From Hydractinia symbiolongicarpus (Eukaryota > Cnidaria > Hydrozoa > Anthoathecata > Hydractiniidae): a DNA stretch of 64,000 nucleotides. The notes beneath the pieces were generated by a model. The model saw only the letters and a program-made list of their open reading frames with translations. It was not told the origin of the DNA and made no database searches. Below are positions 13,146-24,149 of this stretch, in pieces. Position 1 is the stretch's first letter. Every line of letters starts with the position of its first letter. The stretch spans positions 22,110,501 through 22,174,500 of the forward strand of contig NC_079886.1 of assembly GCF_029227915.1 (NCBI RefSeq), given 5' to 3'. Made by a program: the position numbers and the translations under genes.

Positions 13146-13854
13146 ATATTAAATTGGTAACAGAACTGTAGTTATGGCTGCAAAACTTTACACTCCAATT
13201 TTTTTACCATTACCCTAACAGGTCCATATTTATATACAACCTTAACACAATTTTGGAAATTCTAAAATTATTCTAAAATTAACATTATTGCAAAAACTTA
13301 AGGCCTTGTTTGTTTTTTGCAATAAAATAACATAGAACTGTTATAATTATTAAAAAAATAGAATTATACTTGTTGATCTCTCGGTTTAGTGAAGGACAAG
13401 TATAATGTGGACGTCCAGTGTTGGTGTTTTGTGATATGTGATTCAATGAACTGTGTTTAAAAGTAGAAACTGTCAATGTGTTGCAGTTGCGTTTCAGAGA
13501 AATTGTGTTTGCTGTTCTGGCTATAGAGTTACAAAGAAATGTGTTGTGTTATATATTGGGTTCTGAATACTTAGTTGTGTTAATCGTGGTGTTTAGCGTT
13601 GCCTGTGTATGGTATAGACATTGCCTTACGGCATTGCTTGCCGTGCTTCGATATTGTGTTTACCGTATATTCAAGTCGTGTTGAGAAGTGTACCAGTCCA
13701 ACCACAAGTGTGTATATTGGCACAAACTGTTACAGAATTTGTTCTGTTGTGGAGTTTCTGACTGCTCGTACTTCTTCAATATTTGGTATTGTGTCTTTGT
13801 ATCAGGTAGTCACTATCACTTTCAGTTTAATTATTTTCATAACTATTCTTGTCA
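13146..13854. other. Intergenic, TGTGTT-rich, no gene seen
   Basis: 13430-13720 is unusually rich in 'tgtgttg/gttgtgtt' on the plus strand. The overlapping short ORFs in two frames reflect this composition. No domain or splice context was recognised. Confidence 0.4.
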
Positions 13855-14010
13855 CTTTATTTTATTTTTATTTTATTTATTTAAAACATATTTATACAGG
13901 GTGGCTACCATTAAATTAAAAAATAAACTGTCAATGGAGGCCCTGTGTATAAGATAAATAATGATAAAAATATATATTTATAAATACATAAAAAGATATG
14001 TTAGTGATTA
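13855..14010 (-). mobile_element. LINE remnant, segment 1: 3' UTR end and A-rich tail
   Basis: Read on the minus strand, the sequence ends 'atggtagccaccctgtat' followed by an (A)AATAAA-type tail, typical of CR1/L2-like LINE 3' ends. It connects across the inserted transposon (14011-21845) with 21846 and beyond, the 3' UTR of the LINE whose RT is at 22040-22992. Confidence 0.65.
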
Positions 14011-14032
14011 GGGATCGTCCACAAATTTCGTC
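14011..14032 (+). repeat. Left terminal inverted repeat of the Zator-like element
   Basis: 22 bp, the exact reverse complement of 21824-21845. The preceding TTA (14008-14010) is the target-site duplication. Confidence 0.93.
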
Positions 14033-14300
14033 TAAATTCGGCTCATTTTAAATCGTCTTGTAAATTTGTTTTGTTCGTCTTAACTCTTTCATACGAGACG
14101 ATTTTTTGTGATAACATTGTAGTGTCTTAACCGTCTTAATTCGTCTCATATCGTCTCCTGATAGTCACAAATTCGTCTCCGAATATCATATTTTAAAAAC
14201 AAATTCGTCTCCGAATCGTCTCATTTCGTCTATGAATTTTCTTAATTCGTCTCAAATCGTCTCAATTCGTCTCTGCTATAATAAATTCGTCTCAAAAGTT
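14033..14300 (+). repeat. Left subterminal CGTCTC/TTCGTCT repeat cluster
   Basis: About fifteen irregularly spaced copies of TTCGTCT(C/T) and relatives in both orientations ('gagacgattt'). Similar motifs cluster inside the right end, so these are candidate transposase-binding sites. That role is inference by analogy with other transposons. Confidence 0.75.
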
Positions 14301-14353
14301 GAAAAATATTTTCGAACACTTCCGTGAGTTTAACACGAAACTTTAAAAATCTT

Positions 14354-14852
14354 GGCCAGGAGACCCAGCGTGATTTTGTTCCGTGAAAAAGAAATTATTC
14401 CATTGTTCTAGCGGAACGGCAGTGGCATAGCCTAGTTAACTAAGCTTTCTTCTTCAGTTGATAAAATGAGTTTCTCTCAAACTAAAGCTTAGACGCGAAC
14501 GAATGACTCAGCGGAAACCCCGAGTTTAAATCGAACAATGTGACTAATCGCTTCGGAGGACATTTTAATTTATCTGTGAGTTGTTTACCAAGCTTGGTCA
14601 AATCTTACTTTGGTAAAAACTTTGTAGAATACTAATGTTTGTTAGGGTGAGTGAAACCACTCGCTGGAATATTCGGGATGAAAAGGGCTTTCCCCGATAA
14701 TAATCACGTGAGCAGAGAACAATAGAATTAGCCAATCAAAAAGCGCGGCCAGATTTTGGCCGCAGAAAAATCGTTTGAGACCCAGCGTAATTTTCCCACC
14801 TTAACTACTCCGATTTCCCGGTGGTAAGAAAAATTACGCTGGGTCTCCTGGC
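14354..14852. mobile_element. Nested MITE-like inverted-repeat unit inside the Zator-like element
   Basis: The outer inverted repeats are 'ggccaggagacccagcgt' at 14354-14371 and its complement at 14835-14852. A third inverted copy at 14777 forms a hairpin with 14821-14846 (gagacccagcgtaatttt pairing with aaaattacgctgggtctc). The ~500-bp unit has no coding capacity. Neighbouring text 'gcagtggca(t/c)agc...ttaact(t)aagct' occurs both near its left end (~14420) and just outside its right end, suggesting local duplication. Confidence 0.6.
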
Positions 14853-15728
14853 TAGCAGTGGCACAGCTACTGATTAACTTAAGCTACATTGTTTGTACTC
14901 GTTCGATTGTTGAATGTTACGGTCTGTATATTTATCAAACTTGGCAACATTTTATCACAGCAAACTTCGTCGTTCGAAGCTGGAACTATGTTGTGGAAAA
15001 GCGAAACAAATCTCACAAAAAATATTATTATTGGTCGTGACAGATGGAATCTTGAGTTATTTTCGATATTTACTGGTAAGTATATCTGAAACTGAATTTA
15101 GCCATAAATATTCTTTAAGATTAGGATTCTTTAAATATGTTGTTAGGAAGGAATATATAGATATTAAATATAGATAGTTAGATGCGAAACATAGCTCGTC
15201 TTTACTGGGAGATATATTCGAAATGGCTGGCGTTCCTCCGCAAACGTCACATCATCGAAAAACATTAAAATTAGCCAATCAAAAATCGCCGAAAATTTTC
15301 TTGAGGTAGAAAATAGCCTTAACATGGTATTCATTAACTAAACGAAACCAGTACACAGATCAGGGATAAAAGCAAAATTTATGTCAAGATGTTTGTTCTC
15401 AGGTGTATTTAGGTGTATTTAGGTGTATTCTGCCTGTAATGGTTCGTACATTTCAGTATATTAGCTCTTTTTAACTTAATACATTTAAATGTTATGTTGG
15501 GGAGCTAAGAGAAACCGTCCTTTTCGAATTTTTCAAGAAGAAAAATGTAACAATTTTTATCTTCTGCTCTGTGTTCGAATCGTGATTCATTCATTGGTTT
15601 CAGAGGGTCAGAGCACACGTGCGAGTGAGTTGTCGTTTTTTTTATCAGTTTGATTCTTTTTTTAAGTATGTTATGAGAAACATAAACATGCTGAACCTAT
15701 ACCCGAAGAAAAGTTAAAATAGGGAGTT

Positions 15729-15791
15729 AATAAATTTTAGATATTTCTATTAACTATGATAAATCATAGTTAGAAATATCTAAAATTTATT
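15729..15791. repeat. Near-perfect palindrome (~30-bp arms)
   Basis: 'aataaattttagatatttct' plus 'a(tta)actatgat' is followed almost immediately by its reverse complement. Only a 2-3-nt indel breaks the symmetry. It lies downstream of the Tudor-BEN gene inside the transposon and could be a small hairpin element or a transcript-end structure. Confidence 0.75.
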
Positions 15792-16155
15792 TTGTAAGAC
15801 ATTTTATTTTGTAAGGGAATAAAAAAAGTGCGAGAATAAAAAAGCGCGGAATAAATTAGAACAAATTCTTTTTCAAACAATATTAAAATAAAAACTTAAA
15901 ATACGAAGACAAGTCAGAATAAGGAGCTAAAAAATTTTATCTGAAATTTCCACGGTTTTAGGAAATCAATCATCTCAACATTTTACGTTATGCACGTTTT
16001 TTTTATAAGAAACCAGTCCATAAATACGTAGCTAAATACGTATGCAAAAACACTTTTACTTTGACCTTTCTGTGCCTAAGGTTTTTTATAGAATGCGAGA
16101 AAAAAAAAGTTCGGAACGTGAGAATTGACCTAAATAATTTCGTCTATTTATTTTA

Positions 16156-17980
16156 TCAATCCGTGGTGTCCCTTATTTTCTGACTTGCCTTTCGACATTT
16201 TGAGTTAATGATTTCATTTAAATTGTTTTTTATATTATTTTCAAATTCCTCCTTATGCTCCTTCCTGGCCTTCTGCAAAATTATTCCCATTCTTCGTGGT
16301 GACAACACGTTTTTATTTTTGCCACCATTCAACCTGCCACCTGCTAATTCGGCAAGGGTGAAACGCTTACCCAGCTCTTTTTTAATTAACGCGGAGCATG
16401 GGTTAATTTTGCGTAGCGGGTTTTTTTTACCAACGGGTGGTGTGGCTTGCGGAGTTGCGACTTGCGGCCGTGCTTCAACATGCGTGGTCTCCATGCCCAT
16501 GTCATCATGTTCTGTGGGCAAGAAAAGTAGCGGATCAAAATTATTTTCCAGCATCTCAACATAACTATTCGGTGGCTGGGTAATTGTTGCTGGCAAGGGC
16601 AATGGTTCCTGGTAAATTTTATTTTTAGCCTCGTATAAGTTTCTTTTTTTCATGATGTAACTCTCAAGCACAGCAGTTCTTGCGCTTATAGCGTCTACTT
16701 TTGTGTCCAACTTCTGACACAGGCCCAGTATCAAATCAGTGTTTCTTTTTGTTTCGTGGATTACCTGTGCCAGATTGTTGGACTCAAAATCGATTTCATG
16801 GTCGGCAATGTTAAAATTTGGAATGTTTTGAACACAATCAGCAATGAAAGAGCTTGTGGAGACGGTAGCAGGATCATTTTTTAAAGTGGACACGATTGAC
16901 GGTAATTCTGGTGTGATATTAAAAAGAAAATTTTCCGGAGTCAAAAGATTAATGGCTGGCGAAGTTTTAGAAGGTGAATGATCAGGCGATGTTTTGGATG
17001 GTAAATGGTCAGGCAAGGTTTTAGATAGTGAAAGGCCTGGCAAGGTTTTATACGGTGAAAGGCTTTTGACTGCTTTGGTTGCAAATACCAAGTCCAAGGA
17101 TTTTAGTTGATCACTTGGTAGGTGGCTCTCATCCGTAATCTCTTTGCTAGAATCTGCTACGCTATCTTCCACATTACCTGTGGGCTCTTCTTCACTGGCT
17201 TCCTCTTCACTGGCTTCCTCCATGTATTCGTACATGACCGAGTTGCCGCATCGTGTGGTAACCTTCGCAAAAAGTAAGTTTTGGAAAGTTTAAAAACTGG
17301 ATAAGTCTAAATAAACGGGCTTTGGGAGATATTCTTTACCGGATAAACCTTTTGCTTATTAAATATGTGTTTTTAGTCTGAAATTGTTCTTATTTTATTC
17401 TTATTTTCAACAAATATCAGCCTTATTGTTCTAATAAAAATTAAATAATTGTTTCTTAGTAATTCTAGAGTTGCAATATATCTTTAAAAAAAACATGTGT
17501 TGTCAAAATTATGCATCATTCACGCGATACAATGCAACGTCTTCTGTATGAAATCGAATTCGAACGTGATAAAAAAAAGAAAACATAGAAAACAAAAACC
17601 ATTTTTGCATACACTTTTCTTAATGTGACTATGATATGACAAAAATAGAATCTATTTACCTTTGCGTTAAATTCATCGTTAACATCAACAATGAACTTTG
17701 TTTTTCGAACCCTGTCAAAAATAATATGACCCATTTGTAAATATTTAGGGTGCTTGTATAACGGGAAGTTTTTTGAATTGATGGCATTCCTTGATACCAA
17801 CGACCGTTTTAGAATTGGCATCCTCACATTGTTTGTGTCAAGCCAACAGTCGTACGATTTTGCATAGCCTGTCCAAGTAACTTTCAGCCTCTCCCCACTA
17901 TTCTCTACGACTACAGCATTAAGCCAATGCCTAGTTTCGGGATCTAAGGCTTGGACTGAGGACTTAACTTTGTACTCCAT
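16156..17980 (-). CDS. Transposon-borne Tudor/chromo-barrel plus BEN domain protein
   Basis: Two exons (17980-17660 and 17262-16156) join in phase 0 across a 397-bp intron (AAG|gtaaat ... ttgcgaag|GTT), giving about 475 aa. The first ~60 residues resemble the Tudor-knot/chromo-barrel fold: RHWLNAVVVENSGERLKVTW, then GYAKSYDCWLD, as in MSL3/PHF20-type methyl-lysine readers. The middle is acidic (EASEEEASEEE) with a repeated PSKT(L/S)PDH motif at ORF residues ~60-90. The C-terminal ~80 residues fit a BEN DNA-binding domain: LIKKELGKRFTLAELAGGRL, then L(S)PRR, then INSKCRKA. It lies 0.6 kb downstream of the transposase gene on the same strand, inside the TIRs, so it is an accessory protein of the element. 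DNA or chromatin targeting is plausible. If the intron is not spliced, an internal ATG at 17235 would give a 359-aa BEN protein only. Confidence 0.72.
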
Positions 17981-18576
17981 CTAAAAGGACGCGTAGATAG
18001 CTATTTGTATACACTCTACATAAATAAGTATTTCTGAAAGACGGACTGTCTCGCGTCCAAAAAATATAAGAATATTGCTTACTTTTTCTTTATATCGCTA
18101 CCACGTAAAATTATAACTATAGCTAGCTTGCTAGCTAGTTTTTACTATATATCGACGACAATTAAGAACAAATCTTTCAGCAACGTATCCAAAAGAAAAC
18201 TTTATTAATATTAAGAACTTTTCCAAAAAAATATTAAATAATGTATATCATATAGCTATAGCTAGTCTCCACTCTAAGCTAAAACCCTTGGTTTACACTG
18301 TTCGCGCCTTTTTATCGAAATAATCCTGCAATCTCGTCCCCAGATCTTTTTGCGCTTTGTCTTTTGGAAAACCGCTTGGAAAAAAACGCGGATAAAGGGC
18401 GTTTTTGGTCTATGACGCCATCGAAATTTTTCAGAAAAGTTGAATTCTGCGTTTTACTTTACATATAATATGGTGCCCAATAAATTATGCCAGATTCTTC
18501 ATAACTTGAGATATTGAAAATGACCCCGAAATAAAAAAGGACTGGCCTTAAGTAGCCCGAGTAGCAAATATGTCCA

Positions 18577-21454
18577 TTAATGGTCCATTAACCTCATGTG
18601 TCGGGTTTTGTCTGCTTCTGAAAAAAAAGCGTATCTGCAGCCATGATTGCAGACATCATATTTTGTTGTAAGGCAGGGCATGATGCGCGATGCACTAGAA
18701 ATATTTCGGCATAGTTGTGACTGTACCATCTCGATGAGCGTTTTATAGTGACCTGCAAAAAAATCACTATGTTGTGGTGTTGGACACGTGCCTCCAAATT
18801 CTCTTATCACGTCTAAAAATTGGTTCTTCCGAAGTGGCAAGGATGAGCAATGGTCACAATCTGTGCTAGTACAACGTACAAACTCAATTTGATACGCTTT
18901 CCTCGTACAATGCTTCACGAAAAAGCGGTATTTCTGTTGTAGCTCTGTAAATTCAACAGATGATTTTATCGATTTTCTGGATGCAACACAAAATCTTTTG
19001 ATAGTATCGTGCGCGCACTTGATATCCTTCAGCAACGGATTTGTAGATAGGAAGGTTTCTACTTTTATTGGAAAACCATCATATATTTTATTGTTCCAAA
19101 ACTTTGAGCAAACCGTTGCAGCATTGTCGAGGACGTTTAACCATTTTTCAGAATCATTTGGATTAGGTGTTTTTCCATCAACCTCAACGGGAAGCGTTAC
19201 TCCTACCAGCTGCTGGGTGAGGAAAGACCAACATCTTTCTATAGGATTAAAACGGGAGTGCCCCGGAGCGTAACATTGAACGATCAAACAATCTAAACGT
19301 AAATTCAACCACAAATAACCCAACGACATCAGGTTAACTACTGCTTTTGTTGACCAGTCGGGGCCTCCATCTGCAATTGCAACGACGTTATAAACATTTT
19401 TAATTTTTTTTTCTTGTTGCAAAAGATGAAGAAGATAGTTTACATGCATGACGTTGGTGGCTTCTACTAAACGTGAAGGATATAAATGTATGAAAAGCGG
19501 ACCTTTACGGGACCATTTGATTTTGCTTCTACCAACTTTGTCCTTGGTTCTTTCTGATTTTAGGACCAGAAAACTGCTTCCTTCAGACAAAGACCTTTTT
19601 CTATTTATTTTTAAAGGCTGGCGGGTTGGAGATAATGAGCGTGATCTTGTTATTCTCACCTTTAATTGTTGATAACCTGCTGGGGTTAATTTACTATTCG
19701 GATAGGGGAAGTCGTGGTCATTGTAAATGGGAGCCTCATTTTCGATGTGATAACGTCGGATTTGCGCACGTCTACTCGTGGCGGGAATACCAACATCCAC
19801 CTTGTTTTTGTTGTCAACTGACAAGGAGATTGTGTTTTCATTGCATAACTGCGCTAACTCATTAACCAAGTTAACTTGGGAGCAAGAAAAATGAAAATCT
19901 TCATGGATCTTTTTTTCTCCCGTGTTGCGCTTGGGCGGAACACGTGCATCAACCAACGATTTGTGACGCTTGCTCGAAGTGGTTTTTTTTCTCCTCGGTC
20001 TCATGAGGTAATGCACTGCGCTCTTACTCACATTTAACCCGAGCGTACTTTTTATGTGAGAGACAATATCTTTTAAGCTTACACCATTTGTGTACATAAT
20101 ACTGTCTCTGCGCCTCAAATGGGCCTCGGCCGAGTTCTGACTTATGTAGGATGCGATACATGGAACCAAGCCCGGATGTTGCTCGTGTAGCGCTGGTCTG
20201 CCTCGTTTTTTTGAAGCTAAAATAAGAAAAAGACTATTCTATAAATGCAAATAATGACGCGAGTGATTACTAAACAAGTTTATTAATGTTTATTTAGTAA
20301 AATCTGACTTGAGGCTGGCTATTCTTACTTTTGAGACTTTCAGTCTGTTTTATTCTTATTTTGTTCTTAATAGTAAGAACACGACTTCAGAATTTAGCCT
20401 CTATTTGTTCTTATTGATATATTTTTCCCAAAGTTTCTGAAATTTATGTATTTATATACATGAGATAATATGTTTAAGTCCAGCACAAAATATAAAAAAT
20501 TCAAGCAAACAAAAAAAGATTACTGGAATACATTATTTTGTTCTTATAATCTGTGAAGGAATTCAGGTTGAGTACGTTTTTAATATGTTCTTAATTATTG
20601 GCAAAATCTCAGCCTCAACGCTCTTAAAAACGCAGTTTTTATAAAACAAATCGCGTATTGAATTGACAAAATTGAAGGCTAAAGGAAAAAAGTTTATCCA
20701 TTTGATTTTTTTTTGTGATAGTTTACAAAAAATGATTCAAATCTTAATCCATGGGCACTAGGCTGCTCAACTGAGTGTCTAAACAAGCGGCTATCTAATT
20801 TGTCTGAAATCATTTTACGTAATGCAACCGCACGTCACACAGTTTTTTTGCGGAACATTATTTGCTTCTGACAAGCCGTTTCTGTCACATAAAATTGTTA
20901 ATAATTTTTTTTTTGCAATGTGCAGCCCACCATAATCAATTGTATAAGTATAATTATACATTAAGTTAATATAACAGTGCAAGTTGACAAAAATAATAAA
21001 GCAAAAATAGTTTTTTTTCGTAATTTTCAGAAGCAATATCGCAACAAACTTCAATTGCTATTATTTACTTCTTATGCTCACACCGGCATGTGCGAAGAGA
21101 AAAGTTAAAATAGTGAGGTTTTTCGAATATTTGTGTGTTGTTGGTAAAAAAACAACAAATCTTTTAAAGATTTTGCATCATCGAGCTTTAAATTTACGAA
21201 TAAAGAAAATATATAGTTTTATAATTATAGTAGTTTTTTTCTCATGACTACGGAAAAATCACAAGATAAATTGGGCAATTATATATTTTTTTGTTTTCAA
21301 GACCGTTGCTGAAAATTTTACGACGAGATAAAAATAAATATTTACCGCATTGTAAAATTTCGTTGATGTAATCTTCATTTTCATCATCGGACAAAGAATC
21401 GTCCGTAAACAACCAATCTAGGTCGCTGTCGCTATCTGAAATATCTGAATACAT
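18577..21454 (-). CDS. Zator-type DDE transposase (two exons)
   Basis: Exon 1 (21454-21346) starts at an ATG and encodes an acidic leader (MYSDISDSDSDLDWLF). The donor is GCG|gtaaat and the acceptor 'ttattttag' at 20217, in phase 1, giving about 582 aa. Exon 2 opens with a KKRGRPALHE AT-hook-like stretch, then an HTH-like region (VSLKDIVSHIKSTLGL). The putative catalytic triad, numbered from the TTG codon at 20169, is D119 in SVDNKNK, D267 in IADGGPDW and E311 in HSRFNPIERCW, spaced 147 and 43 residues. HDFPYP after the first Asp is also typical of ISAzo13-like enzymes. A Cys/His-rich tail (CTSTDCDHC; CNHGC...H...H) may bind zinc. The enzyme would cut and paste the surrounding element. No disruption is seen. 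Confidence 0.82.
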
Positions 21455-21514
21455 TAAAACCACTTTAAAAAACACTAGCTTTTTAAATAAATTTTCGTGT
21501 TTAAGAAACCCTGT

Positions 21515-21670
21515 CGTCTTAGTTCGTCTCAATTCGTCTCCGTGATTTTACCGCAGCGTCTTAATTCGTCTCAATTCGTCTCCGTGATTTTACCGCAGCG
21601 TCTTAATTCGTCTCAATTCGTCTCCGTGATTTTACCGCAGCGTCTCAATTCGTCTCAATTCGTCTTAAAA
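21515..21670 (+). repeat. Right subterminal 42-bp tandem repeats
   Basis: The 42-bp unit 'gtgattttaccgcagcgtct' plus 'taattcgtctcaattcgtctcc' is repeated three times, with partial copies at the edges. It ends about 150 bp inside the right TIR and just upstream of transposase exon 1. The CGTCTC cores match the left subterminal cluster. Confidence 0.85.
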
Positions 21671-21823
21671 TATTTTGTTCCACTTTTTTTATTCTGAGAC
21701 GAATTGACAAAATATCGTCTCCTGATATTTATGAGACGATTTTTAAATCGTCTCAATTTCAATTAAGAACAAAACGAGACGAATTTTTTTTAACTTTTTC
21801 GTCTTATAGCGTCTCGTTAATGG

Positions 21824-21845
21824 GACGAAATTTGTGGACGATCCC
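21824..21845 (-). repeat. Right terminal inverted repeat of the Zator-like element
   Basis: Exact complement of 14011-14032, followed by TTA (21846-21848), the second copy of the target duplication. Confidence 0.93.
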
Positions 21846-22992
21846 TTAGTATATACATTAAAATCAATAGAAAAGAAAGAATGCGAACAACACTGTAGCA
21901 CTAAATGATGATGTAAGACAGGAATATAGTAGGAACTGAGAAAAAAAATATAGGTGCAGGCCACTAACATGCACAGCCAAGAAAAAGATCATAAAAAAGC
22001 AAGAACTAAGTTATAAGGAAACAAATGCAGATGTAAAATTTAGGAAAATGCTTGCATCCATAATTTCTTAAATTTAATAAAATTTTCGTTTTTTCTAATA
22101 TTCATATTCAATTCTTTATATAGTTTTGCACCATTGTACTGTAATGATCCACGATAATACTTGCGTTTTAATTTTAGCAATCTCAAAAGACATTGGTTAT
22201 TCCGTGTACAACTGTTAGTTATAATATCAAAGTGATCTTTGAATCCAACACAAACATTATCATCAAGGCATTTACGCACAAACAGACAAGCTCTAATCTT
22301 TTTTATCAATATTGTCAATAATGGAGACTGCCCTGCGGTGGAATCATTTAAGTTTCAGTTCGTTCGTGTTGTCCAGTTGTAGCGATGATAATGCATAGTA
22401 AGTGAGTAACGGTACAACCATAGATTGATAAGTTTTAGCAGCCCTGTGATGTCAGCATTAAACGAAGTTTTACAAGTAATTGGAGTCTTGCTTTTTGTAC
22501 GCAATATCGAAATTTTTGTTCATATTTAGTGTACCATCGATCACTATTACAAGGTATTTAATTAACGCATTTTGTTAGTATTTGACCTTGAAACGTGATG
22601 TTGAGACCATCCTTGCATTTTGCTAACATTTGCTTGGATCCAAAGAGCATTGCCTCAGTTTTACCCTTTTTGAAATTCAATATAAGGTTGTTGTCATTAC
22701 ACTATTTCCCGATGGATGTCATGTCGATTGACAGTTTTCTTTCAATTTTAACTAATGATTTGTCACTGAACGTTTTACCGTGTTATCAGCATATTTTATA
22801 ATCTGACTGTGCGAAAGAACCAATGGTAAATCATTAAAATGTATAATAAACAGTAACAGACTAAGAATGGATCCTTGCGGAACACCATTCAGAGCAAAAT
22901 CAATTTCACATAACGAATCGTTATACCAGACTAGTTGCTGCCGACAAAACAAATGTCAGTAAACCAAGCAAACTCTGTATCATTAAACCATA
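21846..22992 (-). pseudogene. LINE remnant, segment 2: reverse transcriptase C-terminal part and 3' UTR
   Basis: On the minus strand from 22952 the protein reads VWYNDSLCEIDFALNGVPQG, then LLLFIIHFNDLP, then the RT catalytic box as YADNT (normally YADDT). The segment 22318-22040 is the typical LINE thumb/C-terminal region ending YNGAKLYKEL...FKKLW. Frameshifts separate the pieces and the second catalytic Asp is Asn, so the copy is dead. It probably belongs to the CR1/L2/Rex1 side of the LINEs. It continues into 13855-14010 beyond the inserted transposon and into 28491-28592 beyond the inserted YR element. Confidence 0.8.
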
Positions 22993-23351
22993 TTAATTGC
23001 TGACAACGCGCAGGGAAAAACAACAATAAAAACTGCAAGTTTGGCGGATATGAGGGGTCTCGGAGGATATGTGTGTACTGTATCTAATTGTAACAGAAGT
23101 CAACAAAGACCACAACAAACTGTCTAAGACAGTTTCTCGTAAATGTAGTGTGGTCAACAAGGATCACATAAACAAACTGTCAATCAATATAAGTAAAACA
23201 AACTGTCAACAAAGACAGGTTCTAAACAAACTGTCAACAAAGACAGGTTCTAACAAACTGCCAACAAGGACAGCTTAAGATTGATAGTTCATGAATAGCA
23301 AAATATTACTTAAGAATACCAGCATGAGTTTAAAATACACAACACACCCCC
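22993..23351 (-). repeat. B2 repeat of the YR retrotransposon
   Basis: About 359 bp, matching 23712-24069 except for single-base differences such as 'gtcaatcaa' versus 'gtcatcaa'. It contains short internal repeats 'aaactgtcaacaaagacagg'. Confidence 0.9.
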
Positions 23352-23510
23352 TCGACCCTGTCTTTCAGACCACATGAACGCAAAGTAAATATCTATACAA
23401 CGTATACAAAATATATACATCTCCCGTGTATAAATGTCCTAAAAATATTCACATTGAATAAAACCTAATGAACTAAACAGTAAAAATGCCCTGACGGGAT
23501 GGGTGGGCGG

Positions 23511-23710
23511 TAAAACCACAACTACTGCTGGCTAGCACGAGCGAAAGAGGAATCGTGGAGCGAGACCGTGACTAAAAGAGCCGAACGAACAAAGTGAAGA
23601 TTGGAGCCCAGGCCTGTGAAACTAAGATGGCAACCACAGCTACGCGCTACCGTACTAACGCCAGTCCATGTCGTTTAGCAATTAACTAAAGTTAAGTAAA
23701 CTTAACTACC
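23511..23710 (-). repeat. A2 repeat of the YR retrotransposon
   Basis: 200 bp, nearly identical to 28291-28490 (one visible difference: tacgcgctac versus tatgcgctac). It is directly adjacent to B1. Confidence 0.92.
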
Positions 23711-23711
23711 T

Positions 23712-24069
23712 TTAATTGCTGACAACGCGCAGGGAAAAACAACAATAAAAACTGCAAGTTTGGCGGATATGAGGGGTCTCGGAGGATATGTGTGTACTGT
23801 ATCTAATTGTAACAGAGGTCAACAAAGACCACAACAAACTGTCTAAGACAGTTTCTCGTAAATGTAGTGTGGTCAACAAGGATCACATAAACAAACTGTC
23901 ATCAATATAAGTAAAACAAACTGTCAACAAAGACAGGTTCTAAACAAACTGTCAACAAAGACAGGTTCTAACAAACTGCCAACAAGGACAGCTTAAGATT
24001 GATAGTTCATGAATAGCAAAATATTACTTAAGAATACCAGCATGAGTTTAAAATACACAACACACCCCC
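23712..24069 (-). repeat. B1 repeat of the YR retrotransposon
   Basis: Pairs with 22993-23351. It begins right after A2 and ends about 80 bp beyond the recombinase stop codon. Confidence 0.9.
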
Positions 24070-24149
24070 AAATTCCCCCACACCACCACACCTGACAAAC
24101 TATACAAAATGAAGAGGTGTGGTGACGCCTACGAGCGCCACCAACTAAA

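Larger units (their letters stand above)
14011..21845 (-). mobile_element. Zator-like DNA transposon, 7,835 bp, apparently complete
   Basis: It is bounded by perfect 22-bp inverted repeats starting GGGATCGTCCACAAATTTCG and flanked by TTA on both sides (14008-14010 and 21846-21848), a 3-bp target duplication. It encodes, on the minus strand, a DDE transposase (18577-21454) and a Tudor/BEN protein (16156-17980). Subterminal zones at both ends are packed with TTCGTCTC-type motifs. A 3-bp T(T/A)A duplication with GGG ends fits Zator and PIF/Harbinger. The transposase motifs (SVDNKNK, HDF, ADGGPDW, PGHSRFNPIE) match the ISAzo13/Rhodopirellula-type DDE family to which Zator belongs. Intact genes and TIRs suggest a relatively young copy. 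It carries a nested MITE (14354-14852). Confidence 0.88.

Noticed and set aside
13478-13957. Three overlapping plus-strand ORFs of 68-106 aa
   Set aside because: They overlap each other in several frames in TGTGTT-rich and LINE-tail sequence, with no domain or splice evidence.
16208-16564. 118-aa plus-strand ORF
   Set aside because: Antisense shadow of the BEN-domain exon; composition explains the openness.
21497-21697. Plus-strand ORF with a 14-residue repeated peptide
   Set aside because: It is the translation of the 42-bp non-coding subterminal repeats of the Zator-like element.
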